DNA from: JAJEEA01 sp965116765
GTDB lineage: Bacteria > Acidobacteriota > Vicinamibacteria > Vicinamibacterales > UBA8438
Assembly (NCBI GenBank): GCA_965116765.1
Contig: OZ220718.1
Span: 3,224,001 to 3,288,000 of the forward strand
Direction: 5' to 3'
Length of the DNA stretch: 64,000 nucleotides
Shown here in pieces: positions 10,737 to 22,900 of the stretch. Numbering within the stretch: position 1 is the stretch's first letter; the number at the start of each line of letters is the position of its first letter. The notes under the pieces were generated by a model that did no database searches, had not been told where the DNA came from, and saw only the letters and a program-made list of their open reading frames with translations. The position numbers and the translations under genes were made by a program.

Positions 10737-11559
10737 CGGCGAGGCGGAGGAAGCCCGCATCGACGGCCAGGGCGGCGCGCCGGGTGGCCGCCCCCGCCTC
10801 GACGCGACCCGGGGCCGGCGCCCCGGCCGCTGTCGCCGGCCCCGCGGCGGACGGGGCGGCGCCGTTCCCCGCCGGCCGACTCGACGCGGTGGCGCTGGCT
10901 GCGTTGGCGCTGGGCCCGCTTGCCCTGTACGTCTGCACGCTGCCACGGACAGTCGCGTCCGAAGACGACAGCCTGTTCCTGTTGGCCGGCGTGCACCTCG
11001 GCGTCGGCCACCCGCCGGGCCATCCCCTCTACACGCTGATCGTCCACCTGTTCACGCGACTGCCGTTCGGCGACCCCGCGTTCCTCGGGCACCTGTCCAG
11101 CGCGATGCTCGGCGCTCTCGCCTGCGGCGGCGTGTACGCCTGCGCCCGGTTGTTGCACGCGTCGCCGGTACCCGCTCTGACCGCTGCCTGGCTGTTTGGC
11201 GTCTCAGAACAGTTCTGGTCGCAGGCCATCATAGCCGAGGTCTACACCCTCAATGCTCTGTTGTTCTTCGCCACCTACGCGCTGGTGCTGTACGGCGCCC
11301 GGGACCCGCGACGCGGATGGCCGCTTGTGGCAGCTGCGGCGGCTTGGGGGGGAGGTCTCGCCAACCATTGGCCCTTGTTGGTGCTGGCAACACCCGGGCT
11401 GCTCGTGGCGCTACTGCCGGTTCGGTGGGATGTGCTGGCCCGTCTACTGCGGCTGCTCGGGGTGGCCCTCCTGACCGCCGCGATCCCATACGCGTGGATG
11501 GTCTGGCTGTCTCAGCAGGCTCCGCTCATCAGCTTCTACGGCTCCATCGACATGGCGAC
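10733..11559 (+). pseudogene. DUF2723 membrane glycosyltransferase, C-terminally truncated
   Basis: Starts at ATG 10733, overlapping the GT2 stop. After a low-complexity Ala/Arg/Pro N-terminus come hydrophobic segments and family-typical strings: SEDDSLFLLAGVHLGVGHPP, GHPLYTLIVH, EQFWSQAIIAEVYTLN and GGGLANHWPLLVLATPG. DUF2723 proteins are multi-pass glycosyltransferases using lipid-linked sugars and act on proteins or lipids outside the cytoplasm. After SFYGSIDM the sequence switches to a second copy of the GT2 tail plus DUF2723 start, so most of the membrane domain and the periplasmic part are lost. The frame stays open to 12052, but that tail is not homologous. Probably inactive. Confidence 0.8.
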
Positions 11560-11814
11560 AGCGCCTCGACTACCTGCGCCACCTGGGCCGGCTCTACGCG
11601 CATGTCGCCGCCCGGGCGCTGCGCTGGTCCGCCCCCCGACGATGACGGCGAGGCGGAGGAAACCCGCAACGGCGGCCAGGACGGCCCGGCGCGCGCCCGC
11701 CGCCGCCCGCTCGGTACCGGCAGGTCTTTGCGGTCTATCCGCACCCGGAGGTCGACGCGGGGGCGGCGCTGTGCCGTCTTGGGCTCGAGCCGTGAGGGGT
11801 CCGGAACGTCCTTG
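11560..11814 (+). pseudogene. Second copy of GT2 3' end plus DUF2723 start and tail
   Basis: Positions 11560-11700 repeat 10651-10791 at an offset of exactly 909 bp: the GT2 C-terminus, its stop, and the DUF2723 start MTARRRKPA. The downstream codons (frame ending near 11812) read RYRQVFAVYPHPEVDAG ... LGLEP, which looks like the natural C-terminus of a DUF2723 protein with everything between removed. This is best explained by unequal recombination between two copies of the GT2-DUF2723 locus. Confidence 0.65.
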
Positions 11815-11819
11815 CCCGT

Positions 11820-11840
11820 GTTCCTCGACCGACGAGGAAC
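11820..11840. terminator. Perfect 8-bp hairpin between convergent genes
   Basis: GTTCCTCG-ACCGA-CGAGGAAC forms a perfect stem-loop. It lies between the end of the DUF2723 remnant (plus strand) and the minus-strand gene at 11902. No clear T-tract follows, so termination is an inference. Confidence 0.35.
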
Positions 11841-11901
11841 CTCGGCGCCGCGAAAGCTGCGCGCTGAAGTGCCAAGTTCGGGACGGCAGCAATGCCGTGC
11901 C

Positions 11902-12108
11902 TCATCCGCCGAGGAGCCACAGCGCCGCTACGACGACGACCACGATGGCGACGCCGGTCATGACCAGCCGCCGGACCATGCGCGATTCGGGCTCTGTCTC
12001 ACCTTTCGCCAGCAGCCGCGCCATGTCGGAAACGCTGCCGCCTCGGGCGTAGGTTCTCGCCCTCTTCCTCGACCCGCGCGACTCCTCCGATCGATCGGAA
12101 TCGGACAC
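11902..12108 (-). CDS. Small single-pass membrane protein
   Basis: A 68-residue protein from GTG 12108, with AGGGG a few bases upstream. A charged cytoplasmic N-terminus (SDRSEESRGSRKRAR) precedes one C-terminal membrane helix (MTGVAIVVVVVAALWLLGG). No family was recognised. It lies 48 bp downstream of the gene at 12157-12474 in the same direction and may share its transcript. Confidence 0.5.
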   Translation of the reverse strand: MSDSDRSEESRGSRKRARTYARGGSVSDMARLLAKGETEPESRMVRRLVMTGVAIVVVVVAALWLLGG

Positions 12109-12156
12109 CGTCTACCCCTCGCAGCGTGGCGCGCCTTCCTCCGGGAACGAGCCGTC

Positions 12157-12474
12157 TCACCACTTGGCCCGCGCGACTCTCGGGCTCGTCGACTTGCCGA
12201 TGCCCAGCAGAAACTCCCGGATGCGCCCCAGCATCGACCGCATCTTCCCGGTCACCCGGTCGCCGTACCCCTGCACCGGGTCGGCCTCGGCCTCGTCGAG
12301 CCCCGCGAGCAGCCGCGCCGCGGTGCCGGGACGCTCGTCTTCGAGGACCCGGCAGAGGGCCCCGAAGGCCCGGTTCAGCCCGGCGACCATGCCCGCGAGG
12401 TCGTCGTCGCGACCCTCGGCGGCCCGCGCGGCGCGCTCGAGCTCGGCGAGCCGGGTCTTCAGGTCAGCCAGCAT
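12157..12474 (-). CDS. Hypothetical helical protein
   Basis: A 105-residue protein with a strong ribosome-binding site (GGGAGGTG, 6 bases before ATG 12474). The N-terminus is amphipathic and coiled-coil-like (LADLKTRLAELERAARAAEG), followed by a predicted helical bundle and a basic C-terminus. No signal peptide or membrane segment is seen and no family was recognised. Convincing initiation signals and its place in a minus-strand run make it likely real. Confidence 0.6.
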   Translation of the reverse strand: MLADLKTRLAELERAARAAEGRDDDLAGMVAGLNRAFGALCRVLEDERPGTAARLLAGLDEAEADPVQGYGDRVTGKMRSMLGRIREFLLGIGKSTSPRVARAKW

Positions 12475-12549
12475 CTCGGCACCTCCCGCTAGTGCGCCGT
12501 CGAGAACGATGCTCGACCTGCGGCGCAGACTTCCGCGTGCGTGAACCCG

Positions 12550-12912
12550 CTACTGGAACGTTGGAACGGCGTTGCCGGCGTCGCTCGCCAGATAGAACAC
12601 GGCTCCCGCCCCGTCGGGCCAGGTGACCGCCAGCAGGTACATGCCCGGCTGAAGCTGCGGCAACTCGACGACGAGCGCCGACTCGCTTGCGGACGACACC
12701 GCGACCGGCGTCATGCCGAGCGTCACCGTGGGGACGCTCGACGAGAAGTCGTAGCCGTTGATTGTCAGCGTCGCGTTCTCGACGTCGACGAGCGCTTCCG
12801 CAATGATCGGCTGCCGCTCCGGGACGATCTGCGCGCTGGCCTGCAAGTAGACGAGGCCGACCACTGCGGCAACGGAGACCGCCACGAACCAGAAACCACG
12901 CCTTCTTGTCAT
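12550..12912 (-). CDS. Secreted IPT/TIG-like small protein (copy 1)
   Basis: A 120-residue exported protein. ATG 12912 lies behind AGGAAGGA. It begins MTRRRGFWFVAVSVAAVVG, a signal peptide ending near ASAQ. The mature part resembles a single Ig-like TIG domain (ATLTINGYDFSSSVPTVTLG, then LQPGMYLLAVTWPDG). A second copy lies at 26338-26701. Both copies lie immediately 3' of the stop of, or just beside, a giant LRR/PPC gene on the same strand, and both blocks share flanking sequence. The duplicated unit is therefore this gene plus the giant gene. Function unknown; a cell-surface binding role is only a guess. Confidence 0.7.
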   Translation of the reverse strand: MTRRRGFWFVAVSVAAVVGLVYLQASAQIVPERQPIIAEALVDVENATLTINGYDFSSSVPTVTLGMTPVAVSSASESALVVELPQLQPGMYLLAVTWPDGAGAVFYLASDAGNAVPTFQ

Positions 12913-13015
12913 CGGAACAGTCCTTCCTCTTGGCGAAACGACCGCTATCACGCGGCCCGACACCGTCTCCCGGGGACGCAGGCCGGGTTGCCGCCCGGGT
13001 CAACGCGGGGCACGC

Positions 13016-16000
13016 TCACTCCAACGCAACCACCGCGGCCCGAAGCTCCATCACGTACACCGCCTTGATCGGGGTCACCCCCGGCGTCGGCTCCCCGTCG
13101 GTCCAGCCCGGCGCCGGCCGCCCCGCCGCGTCGTACGCCTCGCCGAGCGCCGCCCGCAGCTCCTGCAAGTGCACGGCCCTGATGGGGGTCACCCCGCGCA
13201 CGAGGACCGGGTCCGTCCATTGGAACGGCGCCAGCCCCGCCCCGTCCCGCAACGCGTCGATGCGCGTCCGCAGCTCCGTGAAGTGAACGGCCTTGATCGG
13301 CGTCACCCCGCGCACGAGCGGGTGGTCGGTGAAGGACGCCGCGCTCACCACTGCCGCCGAGACCCACTGCGGCCGGTCGGCGTCGGCGTCACAGGTGAGC
13401 CCGGACGAAGTGAAGTCCGATAGGGTGGCCAACCACTGCTGAAGCGCGGCATCCGGCGGGACGCAGACCCGGGTGCCGGCGATGTTCAACGTATCGAGAG
13501 TGAGCTGCGGCAGGGTCGGCCCGAGCGCCCCCGTCAACTGGCTATTGTCCAGGAGAGACAGCCACTCGAGGTTGGGCAGGCTCCCGAGCTCGGCCGGGAC
13601 CGGCCCCGTCAGGTCGTTCCCCGTGAGGTCCAGCCATTCGAGGTTGACCAGGTTCCCGAGCTCGGCCGGGATCGGCCCCGTCAGGTCGCTCCTCGCGAGG
13701 TCCAGCCATTCGAGGTTGACCAGGTTCCCGAGCTCGGCCGGGATCGGCCCGCCCAACGGGTTCCCGTCCAGGTCCAGCGACCGGAGGTGAACCAGCCCTC
13801 CCAACCACGCCGGAATCGGGCCTTCCAATTCGTTCGACCCGAGACCCAGCCACTCGAGGTTCGCCAGGCTCCGCAGCTCGGCCGGGACCGGGCCCGTCAA
13901 CGCGTTCCCGCCCAGGCCCAGCGACCGAAGGTGAGCCAGCTCTCCCAACCACGCCGGAATCGGGCCCGTCAATTCGTTCGACCCGAGATTCAGCCACTCC
14001 AGGTTCGCCAGGCTCCGCAGCTCGGCCGGGATCGGGCCCATCAGTTCATTGCCGCCCAGGTCCAGCGTCTCGAGGTTCACCAGGCTGCCCAGCTCGGCCG
14101 GGATCGGGCCGGTCAGATCGTTCGAGAAGAGGTCCAGCCGCTGGAGGTTCACCAGACCTCCCAACTCGACCGGAATCGGGCCCGTCAGCTCATTCTCGCC
14201 GAGGTCCAGGGTCTCGAGGTTCACCAGGCTGCCCAGTTCACCGGGATCGAGCCCGTCAGTTCATTCCCGCCAAAGTCCAGGGTCTCGAGGTTCACCAGGC
14301 TGCCCAGTTCACTCGGGATCGGGCCGGTCAGATCGTTCGAGAAGAGGTCCAGCCGCTGAAGGTTCACCAGACCTCCCAACTCGACCGGAATCGGGCCCGT
14401 CAAGCCGTTGAAACCAAGTTCCAGCCCGGTCACGCTGTCATCGGCATCAGCCGTCACGCCGTACCACTCGTCCAGCGGCGCCGATGTCCTCCAGTTCGTG
14501 CTAGCGACCCAGCCCGCTCCGCCCGTCGCGTCATAGAGCGCTTCAAGCGCCGCCCGATCCTCATCCAAGCGCTCGGCGACGTCGGTAATCCTCACCGTAA
14601 TGACCTGAGAATCTCGCTGCCTGGGGGCGGACGCATCAGTAACGCGAACGTTGACCCCGTAGTTGTTGTCGCCGTTACTGTCGGTCGGATTCTCGTAGTC
14701 CGGAGGCGTCCGGAACGCCAGGGAACCCGTCGTCGTGTTCATGACGAACTTCAGGCCGTCAGGCGCCGCGGCATCGCTTGACCACTGAAATGCATAGGGC
14801 GGCGTACCTCCGCTGGCGGTCACCGTCGTGACCTGCGTCTGGTTCTCCGGCAACGTGATCGTGGCTCGATCGCCTCCGCCGTTCGACGTGATCCTCAACG
14901 GTTCGGCAACGACTGTTGTCACCGTGAGCGTGAACGCACCCGTGACCCCCGGCGCGTACGACGTCGCCTCGATCGTGTACGTCCCCGCAGACAGCGCCGT
15001 GCCGATACGCGAGTTCGTACCCTGCCCGCCATCGTCGTCCGACACCACCAAGCGTCCCGCAACGTCTGCGCCCTCTCGCAGCGCCAGCGACGTATCGAAC
15101 GCCGACGACACCAGGTCGATCTCGACCGACCCCGCCTGCCCCAGCGTGAAGCTGTAGTACCGAGCCAGTCGGCCCGAGTAGTTCGGCGATTCGCAGTCGT
15201 TACCCAGGTTCCCGAGCCGCGTCACCGTACCGCTCAACCCACCCAGGTCGTCCAGCGCGCAGCCGCCGCCACCACCACCCGCGGCCGTCGCCGTGAGCGT
15301 GAACACACCCGTGACCCCCGGCGCGTACGACGTCGCCTCGATCGTGTACGTCCCCGCAGACAGCTCGGTGTCGATGCGCGAGTTCGTACCCTGGCCACCG
15401 TCGTCGTCCGACACCACCAGACGTCCCGCAACGTCCGTGCCCTCACGCAGCGCCAGCCACGTATCGAACACCGACGAGACCAGATCGATCTCCACCGACC
15501 CCGCCTGCCCCAGCGTGAAGCTGTAGTACCGAGCCAGCCGGCCCGAGTAGCTCGGCGATTCGCAGTCGTTACCCAGGCTCCCGACCCGCGTCGCGGTACC
15601 GCTCAACGCGCCCAGATCATCCAGCCCGCAGCCGCCGCCTCCACCACCCGCGGCCGTCACCGTCAGCGTGAACGCACCCGTGACCCCCGTCGCGTACGAC
15701 GTCGCCTCGATCGTGTACGTCCCCGCCGACAGCGCCGTGTCGATGCGCGAGTTCGTACCCTGGCCACCGTCGTCGTCCGAAACCACCAGACGCCCCGAAA
15801 CGTCCGTGCCCTCACGCAGCGCCAGCCACGTATCGAACGCCGACGACACCAGGTCGATCTCCACCGGGCCCGCCTGCCCCAGCGTGAAGCTGTAGTACCG
15901 AGCCAGCCGGCCCGAGTAGTTCGGCGATTCGCAGTCGTGGTCCAGGTTCCCGACCCGCGTCGCGGTGCCGCTCAACGCGCCCAGATCGTCCAGCGCGCAG

Positions 16001-19000
16001 CCGCCGCCTCCACCACCACCCGCGGCCGTCACCGTCAGCGTGAACGCGCCCGTGACCCCCGTCGCATACGACGTCGCCTCGATCGTGTACGTCCCCGCCG
16101 ACAGCTCCGTCCCGATGCGCGAGTTCGTACCCTGGCCGCCGTCGTCGTCGGTCGCCACCAGACGCCCCGCAGCGTCCGTGCCCTCACGCACGGCCAGGAA
16201 CGCGTCGAACACCGACGACACGAGGTCGATCTCGACCGGGCCCGCCTGCCCCAGCGTGAAGCTGTAGTACCGAGCCAGCTTGCCCGGGTAATTCGGCGAT
16301 TCGCAGTCGTCGCCCAGGTTCCCGACCCGCGTCGCCGTACCGCTCAACGCGCCCAGATCGTCCAGCGCGCAGCCGCCGCCACCGCCCCCTGCGGCCGCCA
16401 CCGTCAGCGTGAACGCACCCGTGACCCCCGTCGCATACGACGTCGCCTCGATCGTGTACGTCCCCGCCGAGAGCTCCGTGGCGATGCGCGAATTCGTGCC
16501 TTCGCCGCCGTCGTCGTCGGACACCACCAGCCGCCCCTCGGCGTCCGTGCCCTCGCGCAGCGTCAGGAACGTATCGAACGCCGTCGAGAACAAGTCGATC
16601 TCGACCGGGCCCGCCTGCCCCAGCGTGAAGCTGTAGTACCGAGCCAGCCGGCCCGAATAGTTCGGCGATTCGCAGTCGCCGCCCAGGTTCCCGACCCGCG
16701 TCACCCTGCCGCTCAACGCGCCCAGGTCGTCCAGCGCGCAGCCGCCGCCTCCACCGCCCGCGGCCGTCACCGTGAGCGTGAACGCACCCGTCTCGCCCGC
16801 CGCGAACGACGTCGCCTCGATCGTGTACGTCCCCGCCGAGAGCTCCGTGCTGATGCGCGAGTTCGTACCCACGCCACCATTGTCGTCGTAGACCAACCCA
16901 CGTCCCGACACGTCCGCGCCCTCGCGCAGCGTCAGCCACGCATCGAACTCGGACGAAACCAGGTCGATCTCCACCGACGCCGGCGATCCCAACGTGAAGC
17001 TGTAATACCGAGCCAGCTCGCCCGACCAGTTGGGCGATACGCAGTCGTGGTCAAGCGTCCCGCTGACCGCCACCGTGCCGGAAAGCGTTCCCAAATCGTC
17101 CAGAGCGCACCCTTCAGACGCACCAGACACGGTAACCGGCACCGCCCTCGAGCAGTTATTGGCGGTGCTGCTCTCGCCCACTACACTGCGGACGCAAGCT
17201 CCATAGTACCAAGTTCCGGAGCTCGGCGCCGCGGGCATCAGAAAGCGGCCCGAAATCGTCTCCCCCGGCCCCAGGCGGCCGCGCAACGGGTTCGACGAAA
17301 TCGAGGTGTCGCTCCCGTCCCACGAGATCGTCGCGTCCTCCGAGCGGAACGCCGTCACTCCACTCGCACTAGAAACCGTAATGGCGCTGTTCCCTTGATT
17401 GCGAATGGTATAGTTCAAGAACGTCGTTTGCCCCGCGTCCAGCGTGTCGTCATCGACACTCACCTCGGACACTACGAGATCGGGGCGACGAGCCCTCGTC
17501 ACCCGAAGGCGCGCGGCATCCCAACCGTCGGTATCGTTGTTGGAAACAACGCCATCGGTGCCATCATCGTAAATTAGACCCAGAAAATAGTCTCCTGGAG
17601 GAGTATTCGGTGGAATCCTGACATTTGCCGCTGTCCTTCTGCTGTTAGTCATTGCAGCAAAATTCCTACTATAACTCCACGTACTCAGCAACGTGTCAGA
17701 GGGGCTGATATTGCTGTTTTCGGACAGGTAGATACGGTAGCGAAACAGCCCGTTCTCGGATCCGTTGGTGGGGTTCGCTGCCAGATGAGTGACGGTGACG
17801 CTGCCACCGGCGGGCACGCTAGCCGATCCTGCCGTGACGTTAAGCGGCTGAAGATCGAACGTGTCCCCGCGCGCCGCTGAGACTGCGTCATCGTGGATTA
17901 GAGTCCTCCAGTCCGATGTCAACCTAGCGTAGTTGCCATTGATGTCTACCTCGTCAATTTGCTGGGAATATGACGCAACCGCGTGGGCATAGTCGGTCCC
18001 GTCTCTTGTATAGAATGCACTACTTCCACTCATCCCCCCCCAAAGCGTGCTCAGGCAGCCCGTTCCGCCGTTGTAGATTCGCAGAAGGCCCCTTGTACCG
18101 TCTCCATCCAGGTCCACACACTGGTCGAATTGACCTGTCCAGTAGTACATGTCCGTACCTGTGTGCCGACCCGGTTCGCCAGTGCATCGGTCTGATGGGT
18201 CTGATGGGTCCATCCATCCAGGATAGCTGGCGTTCCCGAAGGTCGTAGATAGTAGGCCTGCACGGCAGCGCCCCCCCCCCAGCGTGTACTCCCATGCGGG
18301 CCATCCGGTGAGCGTGCCGACGGCCCTTCGCAATACAATCTCCGCGAGATCATCTTCGAAGCTGCCGCGCACGGTCCATCCTGTCTCCGAAAAAAAATGC
18401 GTTCCCACCGCGACCCCGTAGTGTTCGGCCAATTCACCTCGCGCTTCGCCGTCCCAGCCAGGATAGACCCATACTTCGTCTGCCCAGCCCAGTGCTTCGT
18501 CTGGGCCTAGTCCGTCCTCGTCGTGGTCATAGACGCAGTGGCCAGCCGTGAGCACGACCTCCGGGTCAATCATCGTGCCGGAACACACAGTGCGACGCGA
18601 ACCGAAATGCATGACGAGCTTCGCATTTCGTCGCCACGGTGAGCGCGCTCTTCGGGAGGGGGAGATCAGACTCATGTCCCCGAAGCGGACTGGCTCTATC
18701 TCGTCGTCTGGTATCCCTCCGTCGGCGCCCGGATAGCCAGGGATAAGGCCGAAGTCCGACGACTGCGACGGATCCTCGTCCTCAGAGCCAATCGGAGTAC
18801 GGGTTTCCCGCCGCGTTGCCAGGTCGAAGGAAACGGACATATCAGGCCCACTCGGACCCAGGAACCGTTCGGTGCGGTCCCGGGTAGGCATCGGCATCGG
18901 CGGAATGGTGTCTATCGGTGGGTGATCCGGCGACGGAAGCGGAAGGTCGTCTGACGCGACGAAGGAGCCAACGCCGCGCTCCACTTCCTGGTCAGTCGCG

Positions 19001-19803
19001 GGCTGCGATGACTGGGCCTGGACATCGCTGGCGGTGGCGCCTGTGGCCGCAATTGCCGCAGCGCCAAGAACACACCGCCATGAGGAGCAGGCCCCGCTCA
19101 GCCGCCGCACATAGCGGCGGTAGCCGCCGATGGCCAGGAAGGCCGCCAGCAGCAACTGGGCGACCATCGGCAGGACCCGCACCGAAGCGTCCCGCAGGGC
19201 GCACGCCAGGGAGCCGAAACCGACTCCTGCGAAGAGCGTCAGCGCCTCGGAGCGTACGTCCACCCTGTCGTCCGCCACCGTCAGTATGGTCGTGCCGGCC
19301 GTGGCGCCGGCCGTGGTCACGATCGACGCTGGCTCGAGGGTGAAATCCGCGTCGACGGCATCGCTGGCCGCGCGGCCGCTCGGATCGTGAACGCAGCGCT
19401 TGTCGGGAGCAAGGCGGGTCTTCTCCTCGGCGTCGGGGTCGCGGATCGTCTGCAGTGGAATGGTTCCGGTTACCTCGCGTGTGACGGCGGTGCTCGTCCT
19501 GTTCGGGGGCAAGGTGAGCGTCGTCCTTCCGGCGTTCGCCACGACGTCCGTGGCCTCGTTGGTGGCGCCGTGCCGGCCGTGCGGCTCCACCTCAACCCTG
19601 ACGGTCACGGGGGTGGCCGACATTGTGTTGGCGGCCACCCCCGCCTGACGGTCACGGTTGTCGTGGCGCCCGCTCCGTCCCCCCGGGATGAGCTGAGCCG
19701 CCGGCTCACCGCCCCCCAGCACGAAAATGACAACGAGCAGCGCCGCCCACTTCGGGGCGGCCCACTTCACTCTCGCCTGCATCCCTCCCGTGCACGTTAC
19801 CAT
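13016..19803 (-). pseudogene. Giant secreted protein A: Calx-beta remnant, trypsin-like protease, CARDB, six PPC, LRR (one frameshift)
   Basis: ATG 19803 follows GGAGGGAGCAGCG. In order: signal peptide and a heavily deleted Calx-beta stub; an internal sorting-type segment (VLPMVAQLLLAAFLAIGG); then a second signal-like stretch ending ATASDVQAQ that starts the protease part (possible own start GTG in YVRRL). A chymotrypsin-fold protease follows with His422 (LTAGHC), Asp485 (DDLAEIV) and Ser592 (GGMSGSS), numbered from 19803. Then come a CARDB domain (PDLVVSEVSVDDDTLDAGQ), six PPC domains separated by Gly linkers, a cadherin-like segment, an LRR array (LTGPIPAELG type) and three C-terminal GVTPI repeats. 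The frame breaks near 14250 by one missing base inside an LRR (IPSELGS expected). Without that indel it would be one polypeptide. Confidence 0.7.
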
Positions 19804-19991
19804 CGCTGCTCCCTCCTTCGTGACTCTCGCCGCCCGTTTTTGCGACAGCGGCGTCGGGGTCGATCCCTCCCGACCGCTCCCCCTGCGAGTGCGCTCCGCC
19901 CGGCCTTGCGGGACCCTGCTGAACGCCAGCGAGCCGACGTTGTCACCGCCAGGGGCTTGCCAAGGCTGTTCCGGTGCGGCAGGTTCCTCTC

Positions 19992-22900
19992 CTACTCCAA
20001 GGCCACCACCGCAGCCCGCAACTCTGTCAAGTGCGCCGACCGGATAGGCGTCACCCCCGGCGCCGGCTCCGCGACCGTCCAGCCCGGCGCCGGCCGCCCC
20101 GCCGCGGCATGTGCCTCCGCCAGCGCCGACCGCAACTCCAGCAGATGCACGAGCCTGACCGGGGTCACCCCCGCCGTCAGCACCGGGTCGGTCCACGCGA
20201 ACCCGCCCAGGCCCGCCGCTTCCCGTAACGCGTCGATACGCGCCCGCAACTCCGCGAAGTGGATCGCTCGCACCGGTGTCACCCCGGGCAACAGCGGATC
20301 GTCGGTGAAGAACGTGGGCTCCGTCACCGTCACCATGAACGATTGCGTCGCGGTCAGACCGCCGGGATCGGTCGCCGTCACCCGGAGCGTCGCCGTGCCG
20401 ACACTGGTGGCCGACAGGTTCAGGCCGTTGCCCGCCAATGCCACCGCCACTACGGCTGGCGCGGACGACGTCACCCGGTAGGTCAGTGCGTCGCCATCGG
20501 GATCGGTGAGGGCCCGCGACAGATCCACGCCCAGCCGGCTCTGCCGCGCCAGGCTCAGGTCCCGCAGGGCGCCCACCGCAATGGGCGGCCCGTTCGCGCC
20601 AGCGGCCTGCCGATCTCCCCAGAGCGTCACCGCGGGACCCGTGGTGGCGAGGACGGCCGCCGCGTCGGCCGGGCCGGCGACGCCAGACCCGCCCGCGCCG
20701 AAGGGCACCCCCAGCGGGTCGCCTCGCAAAGTCTGCCGCGTGTTCGAGAAACGGAGCAGCCGATCACACCGGCCCCCGTCGACATCGTCGCACGGGGTGT
20801 TGTACGCCATGATCGTTCGCCACCGGCTCGACGGCAGCGCGCCCGCGTCGAACGTACGCTGGTGGACGTAGCCGTACGCCGGGTGCGCGCTCACACCGCC
20901 CTCGTCGTGGTGCACCTGGTAGCGATCGTGGAGGAGCCCCATGTTGTGACCCAGTTCGTGCGCGAAAACACGGCCGCCGCACTCTCGGCAAGTGAGACCG
21001 AATGGCCCGCCCAGATTGGCAACGCCCCCGAACGGACCTCCCTCCTGGTACTCGAAGATCAGATGCACGAGGTCCGCCCCGGTCCGCTCGCGCACCGCGT
21101 GCACTTCATCCATGTACCCGTCCGACGGATCCCTGAGACGTCGCAGATCGATGAAGTCCCCCGTCTCGGCGTACTGCACTTCGGACCTCGCCACCAACGC
21201 CACGCGCTGGCGCACGTCGCTCGCCGCGTAGGCCTCGTTCGTCTCGGCGATCATCAGGTCGATGTCGGCCGCGATGGCCGCGGCGCCACCCGCCGCTTCG
21301 CGCGCGGCCAGCGTATAGAAGACGGCGACGTCGATCGAGGTGTCCGCCCCGGTGAATCCGCACAACGGGCCGCCGAACTGGATTGTGGCCAACCAGTCCC
21401 GCCAAGCGGCCGGCGCACACGCCCGGGTGACGAAGACGTCCAGAGCAGATAGGCCCGACGTCTCCAGACCGTACGGCAACGGTCCCGACAAACCCCAGTT
21501 GTACGACAATCGCAGTGTCCTCAGATTCACTAGGTTGGCCAGTTCGGCCGGGATCGGGCCGGTGAACTCATTGTGCGAGAGAACCAACCACCTGAGTCGA
21601 ACCAGATTCCCCAACGACATCGGCAGCCGACCCGCCAGCCGGTTGCCCCGGAGATCCAGCACCTGGAGGTCCACCAGGCTGCCCAGCTCCACCGGGATCG
21701 GGCCCGTCAAGCCGTTGAAATCAAGTACCAGGCTGGTCACCCTGTCATCGGCATCGGCCGTCACGCCGTACCAGTCGTCCAGCGGCGCAGACGTCTTCCA
21801 GTTCGTGCTGTCGGTCCAGCCCGCTCCGCCCGTCGCGTCATAGAGCGCCTCCAGTACCGCTCGGTCCGCAACGTCGCCATCGCCGCCCGCGGTGGTCGTA
21901 ACCGTGAGCGTAAACGCACCCGTGACCCCCGTCGCGTACGACGTCGCCTCGATCGTGTACGTCCCTGCCGACAGCGCCGTGCCGATGCGCGAGTTCGTAC
22001 CCTGGCCGCCGTCGTCGTCGGACACCACCAGGCGCCCCGTAGCGTCCGCGCCCTCACGCAACCCCAGCCACGTATCGAACGCCGACGACACCAAGTCGAT
22101 CGCCACCGACCCCGCCTGCCCCAGCGTGAAGCTGTAGTACCGAGCCCGCCGGCCCGAGTAGTTCGGCGATTCGCAGTCGTCACCGAGGCTCCCGACCCGC
22201 GTCAACTTACCGTTCAACCCGCCCAGATCATTCAGCGCGCAGCCGCCGCCTCCACCACCACCCCCAGCGCCCGTCACCGTGAGCGTGAACGCACCCGTGA
22301 CCCCCGTCGCGTACGACGTCGCCTCGATCGTGTACGTCCCCGCCGACAACGCCGTGCCGATGCGCGAGTTCGTACCCTGGCCGCCGTCGTCGTCGGTCGC
22401 CACCACACGCCCCCCAACGTCCGTGCCCTCACGCAGCGCCAGCCACGTATCGAACGCCGACGATACCAGGTCGATCGCCACCGACCCCGCCTGCCCCAGC
22501 GTGAAGCTGTAGTACCGAGCCAGTCGGCCCGAGTAGTTCGGCGATTCGCAGTCGTCGCCCAGGTTCCCGACCCGCGTCACCGTACCGCTCAACGCGCCCA
22601 GATCATCCCGCGCACAGCCGCCGCCTCCACCACCACCCGCGGACGTCACCGTCAGCGTGAACGCACCCGTGACCCCCGTCGCGTACGATGTCGCCTCGAT
22701 CGTGTACGTCCCCACCGACAGCTCCGTGATGATGCGCGAGTTCGTACCCTGGCCGCCGTCGTCGTCGGACATCACCAGACGCCCCGCAGCGTCCGTGCCC
22801 TCACGCAGCGCCAGGAACGCATCGAACACCGACGACACCAGGTCGATCTCCACCGGACCCGCCTGCCCCAACGTGAAGCTGTAGTACCGAGCCAGTCGGC

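Noticed and set aside
15937..17577. Plus-strand Arg/His-rich frames over the PPC region (also 21573-23546)
   Set aside because: They repeat with the PPC units on the other strand and are antisense shadows of them.
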